This document shows positions 55,060 to 64,000 of a stretch of DNA of 64,000 bases, piece by piece. The stretch covers positions 124,001-188,000 of the forward strand of contig JAJSPD010000079.1 in assembly GCA_021307315.1 (NCBI GenBank), given 5' to 3'. The position numbers were made by a program, and so were the translations under genes. The stretch comes from Bisporella sp. PMI_857 (taxonomy: Eukaryota; Ascomycota; Leotiomycetes; Helotiales; Helotiaceae). Within the stretch, counting starts at the first letter, position 1. Each line of letters opens with the position of its first letter. The notes below the pieces were generated by a model that worked only from the letters and a program-made list of their open reading frames with translations, had not been told where the DNA came from and did not search any database.

Positions 55060-57054
55060 TCACTTCAGAAGACGATTCAATTTCTTCTCCTCAGCATCAC
55101 TCATGACACACTCATGCTTCCCTTCAAGAAGTTTTCTGCTATCCTCCTTCTTCCCAGATGTGGCAAGTGACTTTGCCTTGATCGCATTCCAGTGCTTGCG
55201 CAACACATCGTTTGCAAGAGCGGCCTCCACTGCTTCGGTCCCATCGGTGAGATGGGTTGCTCCAAGAGCGAGGACCAAGTGAGCATCAGGGGAAGTGAGC
55301 ACTTGGTGCGCGGCCTTGGCGTGAGAGCTATTGCTTGCGCCAGTGATGAACACAGTGGCGCTTCCGATGACAATCGCCAAAGGTTGTTCACCGACTTCGC
55401 CAGCCGAAGGTAGCCCCCAGCGGAGAGTGACTGAGATGTCAGATACACCAGACATTGGGAACAAAGCGCCATCACCTCCACGCAGGAGCGTCAAGGAGCT
55501 CGTGACTGTCTCGTTCGGTGCTAGCTGTTTCAGGGGTTCCTCGTCAACGCACCCAATAATCGATTTGAAGCTACGTGCTGTTCCACTAGCATCTGTAACC
55601 ACTCCGTGAACAGAGGACGACTTCAAATCGATTCTCCCTGGAATGGTGACTTCCACGTCACTCGTGTTGGTGAGCTTGAGTTGGACACGAACTGGCGCGC
55701 CAAGTGGAACCTCAGTGAGAAGAGGAACAACCTCCAGCTTCAACTCTGGCATATCGAGCAAAAGTGCGCGATCATCAGGCGTAATTAGCGGGGTGGTGTC
55801 GCTCGCTTCCCCAAATGGAACTCCTCCTGGCCGAATGAAAATATCCGGGTAGTGACGAAGACGCTTGAGGTCATTATCAGCGAAAGCCCATTTTATGTTG
55901 TCTGGGAATGGAAGAGCTGGTGTGCCAGCTCCAGCAATCACATCACTTGTGTTCATGAAGCCCAGGTCCACAGTATTATGATAGAGACCGAGAGCATGCC
56001 CAAGCTCATGTACCGCGGTGCGGAAGTGTGGTGCTTTAGCGAGACCAAAACGCACACCACCAACAGTGCCCCAGCTCGGATCAATTATCCAGTGAGTCGA
56101 GATTCCAAGACCTTCCCGAGGGATGTGGTTTGAATCGGTTGCAAAAGCATCATACATGATTCCTCGAGGGGTAGAGTCAATATTGTGGACGGCAAGGATG
56201 TGATAATACCACTCATAATTGAGGTTGATTGCCTCACGATGAGCGAGCATGGCAGTGTTCATCTCGGCATCGGACCAGCTGTCACCACTGAGTTCTGGGA
56301 CATTTCGCTCACTTAGGCGGATTTTGAGATCGTATCCCATTGAATCGCCGACGGTCTGCCAATTATGGCCCTTGCCACTCTCCAAAGGCTGCTCCGAACC
56401 AGCAACCGTATCGATTTCAACTGTTGCTTTGCGGAGGTACTTAGAAACCCAGCCCATTTTCAAATAGCCAAGGATAGTATTGGTTCCGTCCTGTTTTAAC
56501 TGGCCCTCAAGATAGTCTCCAGAGGATTGGTACCCGGCTGGAGCCGGAATCCATGTCATGGTCGCAGTACAATTGACAGCCGCTGCTGGAGCTGGGGACC
56601 ATGTTCCAGAGCCGTTAGAAGTTGGAGTGAACAGGAACATCTGAAGTCCAAGATCGAAAGATTTCCCAAAGGTTATGCTTTCAAGGATCTTCGTAACTCG
56701 AAGATAGTAGCGATACTGCTTGATGGGCTGAATTGGAATCCCATTTGCAGGATTGGGAGGGGGAAGCAGAATAGTTGTGGGCACTGGGAATGGAATTCTG
56801 AGTGTTGGTCGCTGATAAAGATCTCCACTTGCTCGGCGGCCGCCAGTAATTGCTTCAACTCGAATCGTGCCATCGTAAGCCACCAGGGTAGAACCAACTG
56901 GGGTATAGTTTACTATCCAAGCGCCAGTTCTAACGGATCTGATGCTTGGAAATGGAATGGGGAACGCAGGTGGTGGTGGTGGGTTATCATCCGAGACTGA
57001 TTGGTCAGTCCCGGTAGGATAGGGAAGAATGTCTGGCATAGGTGGGGCAGCCAT
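55060..57054 (-). CDS. Large metzincin zinc metalloprotease
   Basis: A single exon from ATG 57054 encodes 664 aa. An N-terminal Pro-rich region leads into a beta-rich part. The zinc site HELGHALGLYH lies at about 349-359, with a Met-turn-like LGFMNTS shortly after. A C-terminal domain (about 400-600) looks like an immunoglobulin-type beta fold, with VQLKLTNTSDVEVTIPG. No signal peptide is evident at the start (AAPPMPDILPYPTG), so secretion, if any, would be non-classical. The tail is Lys-rich. The substrate is unknown. Distinct from the smaller metzincin at 34762-35565. Confidence 0.88.
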   Translation of the reverse strand: MAAPPMPDILPYPTGTDQSVSDDNPPPPPAFPIPFPSIRSVRTGAWIVNYTPVGSTLVAYDGTIRVEAITGGRRASGDLYQRPTLRIPFPVPTTILLPPPNPANGIPIQPIKQYRYYLRVTKILESITFGKSFDLGLQMFLFTPTSNGSGTWSPAPAAAVNCTATMTWIPAPAGYQSSGDYLEGQLKQDGTNTILGYLKMGWVSKYLRKATVEIDTVAGSEQPLESGKGHNWQTVGDSMGYDLKIRLSERNVPELSGDSWSDAEMNTAMLAHREAINLNYEWYYHILAVHNIDSTPRGIMYDAFATDSNHIPREGLGISTHWIIDPSWGTVGGVRFGLAKAPHFRTAVHELGHALGLYHNTVDLGFMNTSDVIAGAGTPALPFPDNIKWAFADNDLKRLRHYPDIFIRPGGVPFGEASDTTPLITPDDRALLLDMPELKLEVVPLLTEVPLGAPVRVQLKLTNTSDVEVTIPGRIDLKSSSVHGVVTDASGTARSFKSIIGCVDEEPLKQLAPNETVTSSLTLLRGGDGALFPMSGVSDISVTLRWGLPSAGEVGEQPLAIVIGSATVFITGASNSSHAKAAHQVLTSPDAHLVLALGATHLTDGTEAVEAALANDVLRKHWNAIKAKSLATSGKKEDSRKLLEGKHECVMSDAEEKKLNRLLK

Positions 57055-60000
57055 TTTATTGAGTAATTGGTAGTGAGCTTTTACAATTTTAGATAGATGT
57101 GTTGAGATAGAGAGTTGAAGAAAGTGGAACGAGGAAACAGGATATCAAAGAAGCATTTATATTTCTTCAAAACTAAAGGTGGCCTAGGAGTGGTGGATCA
57201 ACACTCCGCCATTCACATAAAATGAACTCGTCTGTTTATGTCATTGGTCATCAATCGTTGTCCCCGTGTTGCTTGTGGGTAAGGCTGAAGCAGCCACATG
57301 CTTCCACAATCAGAATGCGGCTGCATGTTTCACTGGAGGACGGCACAGCTCAATACATGAACGGAATAAAAGTTTATGATAATATGACGAGTTGTACGAC
57401 TGCCGGCCAATGACACTGACATGAATTTACTTTGCCTGTTTATTGAATGTAAGTTAAAGCGACATCGTCTCAGTTTCCTTGTACTACCTATAAACTGTTA
57501 AAAGTCTGAAATTCTAGAGGCTTACTCCAATGGCATCTTCCGGTCGCTTTAGGCGATTAAACTTGCTTTCTACAAAGGCCAAGGCAGAAGCTCTCGATTG
57601 CAAAACCCAGAGGCGTAAAGGTCAGGTGTAAGAGGTCAGGTGTAAGAGGTTCAGATCTTTGACGTCAAAGTAGTAAATGTGTTTGGGTAGAGAAATCATT
57701 CAAGCAAAATATAATTACGATAGTTGCCTAATTTTTAAGACAGGAGATCTTCAAAAATGATGATGCAGCAAGACTTTCGTTTTGGAAATGTGATAGAAAC
57801 TATGGGGAATGGACAGATTTATGTGCCAAGTGACGGTAGTAAAATAATTCGCTGCGGACTTGTCATTTTTAATCCTGGGAATTCCTCAACACTTTGTTTA
57901 CCGTATTTTACGTATATCGATTGCTGTACTTTTGGTGAGAGGGCTGAGTAATTCCTAAGGTCAACATCTGCCTAAAATTTCTTAATCATAAGCGGATGAT
58001 AAATTACTCACCCATAATAATATTGGACGCCATTGACTTCGGCTTAAAGTATGACAATTAGCTAATGATCAGCTGAGGCAGCTGGAGCATTAGCTAGCTG
58101 AGCTGCCTTATTGAACTGCCTTATGAACTTCAGCGAATTGTCAGTGGCTGTTCACGTCATTCATTATGCTTTGCATACTTACGAATGTTACACGGCAGCT
58201 TGGCAAAAGATGTGCGGTGGTAACATCCGACAATAATAATGAAACACATTACCCAAGTACGTTGCAAGCTCGGGTACTTTAACAATCACGCATTTGGAGC
58301 ATTGTACCGACGTACTGCACTTCGGCCCAGCATGCCCGTATTGTATGCGGTCGCAATGCAGTAGGATAATATCGGTCTCCTTTTCAAGTATTTTGTTTTC
58401 CTTGACAGCATGAGAAGTTTTCAGTAGAGTGCATAGCCAAGACAATAGGCTTCATTAATATAGTAGGCCGAATAGCCAAGATGCAAAGAGGCTCCAGTTC
58501 GTGACTTCGCCAAGATCGATGGCTTTCGCAACTGCTGATCGTGTGACCAATGACCGACAAGTTCTGCTGAACATGCCGCTCAGCCCTACAACAAAGGCGA
58601 CGTGTTAAGCTGGAACCATTTGAGCCTGCAGTTGAAGTAAGCGATGTGACGATAGAGCAGTGGGTCCTTTACCATATAATTCGTTGAAGTGAAGAGGAGG
58701 TCTTTGTGGTGTTGGTGATGCGAAGTGGAAAGCTACGAGCCTACTCAATCAAGGCCACGTTTCCAGGGTGCATTTAAGCCATCTGCAGGCTTTGCGACCC
58801 CGCCTTCTGGCATTCACAAACTGAACTCAGCACAATTATTTGACAAAAACATTTCCATGTGAAAGATCATATATTTCTTATTACAAAATGATCGCCCGGC
58901 CCCTAACTTATTATAGACTAGTTGCGCCAATCCTATCATAGACTGATGAAGAAGTTATTGCTTGAGCGAACAACACTAAAATGGGACTGGGAGTATCGGT
59001 CTAGACCCACGATCTTTACCAATGAGATGAGATTGCGAGCAAGCTTGAAGCTGGGAAGGTATAGATAAACAAACATTTTGATTTGTCGCCTACAACGACT
59101 TTTTGGTCGGGTGAAGGAGAGTGGGGATGGGTGTAGAGAGTGGAGAGCTGGGGAATAGATGCTTTTTGTAATAAGGTTCTGACTCCTCATTCCTTGAAGG
59201 AAGAAGCCTTTATGTTTCTAAGTATAATTATTTATAAAGGATGTTTGCAAAGGCTTTCGCTCTCCAAGCACGTTTCAGAACCTTCGAGGAACTCTGGCGA
59301 GTTTGGCGGGGTGTCACGTGGCCTGAGATAACCCAGCAAAGTCTTGGGAGGATAGATGTGCCCGCGATTATTGTGAACAAAGGGGATTTGTAAAGTATGT
59401 GCGTTTTTTATACGCTTATACAACTAGTTGAGTCTAAATGTAATTGAACATCCGTTGATGTAAAGTTTGTGCGCATCCGCTGTGGACCTGCTGCTTGAGT
59501 CCGCCTTAATGTAGGATTAGATAGAAGAATAATGTGCTGATTAGAACTTACGAAAGCAACAGGAAAGAGTCTGCATACAATGACAAAAGCATCGCATACC
59601 AGCGACAGCGATCATGGTACTTAGGTTGACGGGAATTCAATGCGCAACTCTGGGATGAAAACACCCGTGTAGCCGACTGACTAAACAAATATTCCAGTCT
59701 CCGGCAAGACAAATCCCAAGATTTGCCAAATATACTAGTTACCAATCGATTGCAAAACAGATGTGCGTGCATAATCGCTGCATTGATCTTTTGCATGCTT
59801 ATTGCATTGTGGTCAGCATAACTTCCCAAGACTTTGATGCTCCGATGTATAATTTCCAAGCGATGATAAATGACAGCATGTCATATAACTGCATGTGTAC
59901 AAGCAATAACTGCACTGTGTTGGTCGCATTAGGTAACACAAAAGTTTGTAAAACAAAAGGGGGAGGCAGTCAAAGCAGATAGGAATTTATCCGTACCAAG

Positions 60001-60764
60001 CGCTGAGACCAAAGTAAGCTTTGCGCAAGCAAGAGAAAAGCTTAAATAAGGTTGGTAGGGTAGCTAAAACAGATATGTGCTCCGTACTAAGGCTGAAACC
60101 GAAATAGAGTTTGGACAAACGTCATATAAATTTTAAATAATGTTCGAGAAAACAAATGACATCCTTGTACCGAGACGATATAAACTTTTGCGCAATGTGA
60201 CGAAAGTTTAAATAAGCTTTTGGGATGGATAAAACAATAAATCAGGCGAGATTTGAGACAGAAAGAAGGGGGAGGGAGGTTGACAAGTTTGTGATTAAAG
60301 GGGCACTCAATTGAGAGGGTAATATGGTTGTGTTGAGGGCTATGGATGATATTTTTCCTTGGTCAAGGAAAAGTTTATGATTTAATCTAGTCAACATAAT
60401 CCTTGACCCCCCTACTGAGGCAGATCAAAAGTCTGCAAGATGACGAGAGTTTATGAGATTTGAAAGATAGCTCAAACAGATTTTGTTTTGATATCCTGGA
60501 CTGCTGTCCTCCGGGAGATATGGCAACCGTAAAGTATGTATTTTTCTGTTATTTATCATTCTTTCGCCGGCGCACTCTCTAGGTTGATACATTTCATTTC
60601 AGTACAATACATTATATTACATTCCTTCTCTTTTTGATTAAATTTCCTAGCCAAGCGCCTCAGTGGCCCAAGTCCCGTTATTTTACTTCTTACTTTGAAT
60701 ACTATCAACCTTATTTGTTTTTGCATATCAAACCCATCGAGTTCATTTTCTACCTCTGATAATC
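57055..60764. other. Gene-poor stretch of 3.7 kb
   Basis: No gene is supportable; a 64-codon ORF at 57757-57951 has an ATG but no features. A duplicated GGTCAGGTGTAAGA at about 57618-57648 and a degenerate repeat at 59990-60235 are the only structures seen. Confidence 0.45.
59990..60235. repeat. Degenerate tandem repeat, about 80-95 bp unit
   Basis: Three weakly similar units each contain a GTACCAAG/GTACTAAG-like start, a roughly CTTTGCGCAA middle and a TTAAATAAG/TTAAATAAT end, then a GATAAAACA-like tail. The degree of identity is low and judged by eye. Confidence 0.4.
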
Positions 60765-61437
60765 ATGCAATTCTCCGCGGTTCTGCCTATCGCTTTCTAT
60801 CTGATAACCGCTATTTGGGCCAATCCGTTGGTATTACACGAAAAGCACATGGCCGGAGGTAGACAGGGAGCAGGAGCTGCAGCTGGAGCAGGAAATGCAA
60901 CCGGAAGAGTATGTGCGGAGGTGAAAGCCAACGTCACTGCTCAAATCAGCAAATGGTTGGGCGATATCGAAAGCGTCAACAAGTTCGTAGATACCGTCGG
61001 CAGCGTCACTGATCTGGAAGTAATCAGCTCGATGGCAGCCACGGCGTTCGTAGCTGCGCAGGATGAAGGCGCTTCGAATACCATTCTGCAACAAGATGTC
61101 ACCCTCGACGCTTCCGGCCAGGCCGCCGCTAAAGCGCTGCTGGGTCAGTTCAACATAATCGGCCCAGCCATCAACGATACGATCTTCAACCCGGGCAACG
61201 TCAAGAAAAATCTTAATGCGATCAATGGTGCTAGGTACGGCTACCCAGCGTCTAATTGGATACTGTTGATTCTTTCATACTAATTTTTTGGCTTTTAGAT
61301 GTCCCCCACCTCAAGGCGCAGGCGCCATTTCCCAGGAAGGTGCTGTCCAGGCAGCAGCTGCCCTAGCTGTTGGTATTACCATTCCTCCTCCTCAAACACC
61401 AGCCGCCTGTGCTGCCGTCGCCGCAGCAACGTGCTGA
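60765..61437 (+). CDS. Secreted Ala-rich protein of unknown function
   Basis: Two exons (60765-61234 and 61299-61437) join in phase for 202 aa. A clear signal peptide (MQFSAVLPIAFYLITAIWA) is followed by a Gly/Ala-rich stretch (QGAGAAAGAGNATG). Four cysteines (VCAEV, RCPPP, ACAAV, final TC) could form two disulfides, and N-glycosylation sites occur at NAT, NVT and NDT. The central part is helical and rich in Ala. The C-terminal Cys is the last residue. The gene has a promoter region with long pyrimidine tracts. I do not recognise a named family; it resembles the general class of small fungal secreted or wall proteins. Confidence 0.8.
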
Positions 61438-62809
61438 GAATGGCTATACATGCTGTTTATGTTAGCTAGAGGGAGGAGCTTGTTGGTGCGCGGCTTGGTG
61501 GTGCGGCAGTGTATTTGGAGAAATGTTGTAATGGACATTGTTGGCAGTGCCAATAATGCAAGTGGTTAAGCTAATGCCAATTGGAGATTAGTGTTAGTGT
61601 TTACTAAATAAACTATTTGCTTTATTAAATAGATAAAATCTGCGGAAGTCATGAGGTAAAAGGTATATATTTGGTACAATCCTACCTTCAACGCTCGGCA
61701 CCTGCCGAAGTTCTCTTTTGAGAGAAGTCTTGCCTAGACAGCTACAATTCATGTAAACGAACACTATACCCAACTGCTATGCTTTGGGACATCGTATCCG
61801 TAAGTGTGGAACCAGGTGTAAACCCAAACGCTTGGGATGCGGGCGGATTTGGTAGGATCCGTTTCCCTTAGCTGTGGATGAAGATCTTCTTGGCCGGGTT
61901 TCGGCTAACGGCGGCCCTCAAGCTTACTGTAAAATTGCTTTAAACAAGCAAGCACTTACAAAGGAGGCGCCGTACGCAGATGTGTGAACGAGGATTCGAA
62001 GGAGGAGATGCTATAACATGCTTGGGGGTCAATTCTAAAGGGAACAGGCGGTATCGGCTTCTCTTCCAAGCAAGGATGTCGACAGTATTCGGAAGTATAA
62101 TACCTGGGTTAGGACACACTTTGATAGAGGAACGCTATACGGGAAGCAGTAGTATCCAATGAGGGTCCACAGGACATATCACCTGGACGCAGTGGAAGGG
62201 GTGGCTTGTTCAATTTTCACTCAACTGAACAAGGTCAAGGTTCATACACCTCGAATCTCAAGTTCCAAAGTTTGCTTGAACTAGTTAGTTCTTCCTTCGA
62301 GACTCCACTAGATTAAGCTTACATTTCTCTAATATGCAGCTTCATCAAGACGAGGTGGCTGTGTTAAGTTATGCTCAGTCATCGCCTCGGTCAACGATCC
62401 CTCATCCTCGCAAGCGTGATCGGCACCATACACTACCACATGATCAGACAAACCCCAGCCTTCGACAGGTTTAACAGCGCCTGCACTGTTAAAGACACTC
62501 TCACGGAAAGTTCCCCATAAGTGCTGAAGCCTAGCTTCAGCTGCTTCGTGCTTTATAAAGAGCTAGGTCGCGCTTAAATACTGTCACCTCTTTCTACATT
62601 TTATTACGCCGGCTACGGCATCCCCCAAATTAAGATGTCAGACTACTTGAGGACCTTTATGCGATCCTTGATATTCCAGAGGACCAAACCCGCCAGATCC
62701 ACCCATACAACCTTCATTTTGCGAGTTCCTCCTCAATAAAGATCGATACAGAGATCCAACATTCTAGTTAAATGAATCTTCCAATACTTGGAATGTTGAT
62801 ACATGCGGT
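61438..62809. other. Intergenic, no gene seen
   Basis: No ORF with features. An imperfect inverted pair CAACATTC / GAATGTTG lies at about 62757-62795, just past the stop of the right-hand HET gene. Confidence 0.45.
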
Positions 62810-64000
62810 TCAGACGATCTTGACCGACTGATATTTATCTCCCCACTCTGCAACGAGCTCCCCATGCATGCAGCCATGAATGTAAGCAACCCCAATTAAA
62901 TTGAAACTATCCGTCCCTTCCACTGGTCGCAGAACGAGCGGCATCTGGGCATTGCTGATCAGCCAAACTTGCTCACCCGGTTGTAAAGACACCGGGCCCT
63001 GACCAAATCGACCTTTGGATGTGCGGAAGAGAATATGATTCGGCGTTTGGAGCCCCCAAGCTTCAGTAAAGATATCGGTACTCTGATGTAGGCCCGCAAT
63101 GGTTTCTAGATACTTAGCACTGGGTCCACCGCGATTGTCTGCCGCTGCTAGAGCAACGAGGTCCTTAAATGCCGTATGTATAGTAGGAAAACTGCGAACC
63201 GTGGCAAGAAGCTGATTGAAAGTGGCCGAGCTTGCTCTGTTGGAGCAGAGCTTCATCATATAATAAACGACGAAATCTCGAAACGTTTTGTCTGCTATGA
63301 CTGGAAAGCCTAATGTGCCAGATTTGCCGGCAGTGATTGTTTTCCAAAGAACACTGTCAGCTGGCTCATCGTATGATGTTTGCAGAACCTTCTCCAACCA
63401 CTGGGAGAGACGCTTTCCAGTTCTTTGAACATACTCGTCCCGTCCAATTTTATGCGCCCAGTAGTCATCCTTGAACGGAATTGATTCTACGATGGTATCG
63501 AAATAAACACCTTTGAGTGTCAAGGTGAAGCCATCGAACAATAACTCACCCTTATAAGGGACCCGCTGCAAAGATGATGCAGCTGCATACAGCGAGAGGT
63601 GCCCTTTAAGATTTTGCATGGACTCTACGTTCGGACAAGTCAGATCCGGAACCCAAGATGGCAATCTCAGTTCTGTGTTTTGTAACGAAGGGTCGCCGAC
63701 AAAGCTGAGAACCCATAAATTCGGAAGCATCTTGAGCAGCATTTTCGTGATCTCAGTATATGCGTCTCGCGTCGTGTATGTCTCATGGTAATTCGGTCGG
63801 ATCTTATATACAGATGCTGCCGGTAGGTGTGTTTCCAGGACTCCAAGTACGGCAAAGACCTTATCGCGCGGGTCGCTCGCGCCGCATTCGCGAAGGCTTA
63901 TGAGTAAGATAAAAACGTACATGTATACCACTTGCTCCGGATCTGTAATCGGAGTGGGTAATCCCCAAGTGCTAAGCCATGTATCCATGTTCGAGTGCGT
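62810..64000 (-). CDS. HET-family protein, C-terminal part (5' end beyond window)
   Basis: The frame is open from the right edge to the stop at 62810, at least 392 aa. DPRDKVFAVLGVLETH matches the DPKDKVFGVLG block that follows the HET domain in the left-edge gene. LPSWVPDL is the usual motif that follows it, and the end carries GEQVWLISNAQMPLVLRP and VGVAYIHGCMHGEL-like (IGVAYIHGCMHGEL) blocks. That last pair is the standard end of this HET subfamily. The HET domain itself lies outside the window. The start near 63988 is only an internal Met; the true start is unseen. Confidence 0.88.
   Translation of the reverse strand, partial: THSNMDTWLSTWGLPTPITDPEQVVYMYVFILLISLRECGASDPRDKVFAVLGVLETHLPAASVYKIRPNYHETYTTRDAYTEITKMLLKMLPNLWVLSFVGDPSLQNTELRLPSWVPDLTCPNVESMQNLKGHLSLYAAASSLQRVPYKGELLFDGFTLTLKGVYFDTIVESIPFKDDYWAHKIGRDEYVQRTGKRLSQWLEKVLQTSYDEPADSVLWKTITAGKSGTLGFPVIADKTFRDFVVYYMMKLCSNRASSATFNQLLATVRSFPTIHTAFKDLVALAAADNRGGPSAKYLETIAGLHQSTDIFTEAWGLQTPNHILFRTSKGRFGQGPVSLQPGEQVWLISNAQMPLVLRPVEGTDSFNLIGVAYIHGCMHGELVAEWGDKYQSVKIV

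Noticed and set aside
57757..57951. 64-codon plus-strand ORF with ATG
   Set aside because: No signal peptide, domain or partner exon; length is within chance expectation.

Overview
The window is nuclear DNA of a filamentous ascomycete (Pezizomycotina). Genes carry short introns with GT..AG ends and CTAAC/CTGAT-like branch sites. There are heterokaryon-incompatibility (HET) genes, a Zn2Cys6 transcription factor, fungal SDRs and an AT-rich, transposon-rich block that looks RIP-mutated. I cannot name the species from sequence alone. All exon models below are my own reading; exon phases were checked by hand but no transcripts were available.

Layout. 1-21.8 kb holds mostly non-self-recognition-type genes: a HET gene cut by the left edge, an amidase with an Arp1-type N-terminal domain, an AYR1-like SDR, a single-exon HET gene (11.7-14.0 kb), a DUF6594 membrane protein whose 5' reading frame contains a TAG, a divergent protein kinase and a third HET gene. 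The last four lie on the same strand within about 10 kb. 22-29.3 kb is a repeat island: foldback sequences, about 1.8 kb of very AT-rich DNA with a recurring AAACGTTT-centred motif, a 2.47-kb LTR-bounded miniature retroelement with a lone gag zinc knuckle and two minisatellites, an inverted pair of diverged LTRs and a solo LTR with a perfect target duplication. 29.6-39.1 kb mixes intact genes (a WW-oxidoreductase-like SDR, a metzincin protease) with decayed ones (a BBE-type FAD oxidase, an NAD-binding protein broken by one extra G, a Rho GTPase relic lacking part of its P-loop).

41.7-49.9 kb looks like a small catabolic cluster: Zn2Cys6 regulator sequence (split into a DNA-binding part and a middle-homology part by about 0.9 kb), a Dal5-type MFS transporter, and a divergently transcribed DapA-family aldolase/lyase. 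Three near-identical 33-34-bp repeats lie between transporter and aldolase. 50-64 kb carries a 726-bp foldback element, an NmrA/isoflavone-reductase-like gene, a decayed membrane-protein gene, a second copy of a Tc1/mariner-type MITE also present at 10.9 kb, a large metzincin, a secreted Ala-rich protein and a fourth HET gene cut by the right edge.

The best leads for something undescribed are the miniature LTR element with minisatellites and a zinc knuckle, the periodic AT-rich motif array, the split regulator beside its putative catabolic cluster, and the palindromes about 80 bp downstream of two HET genes.
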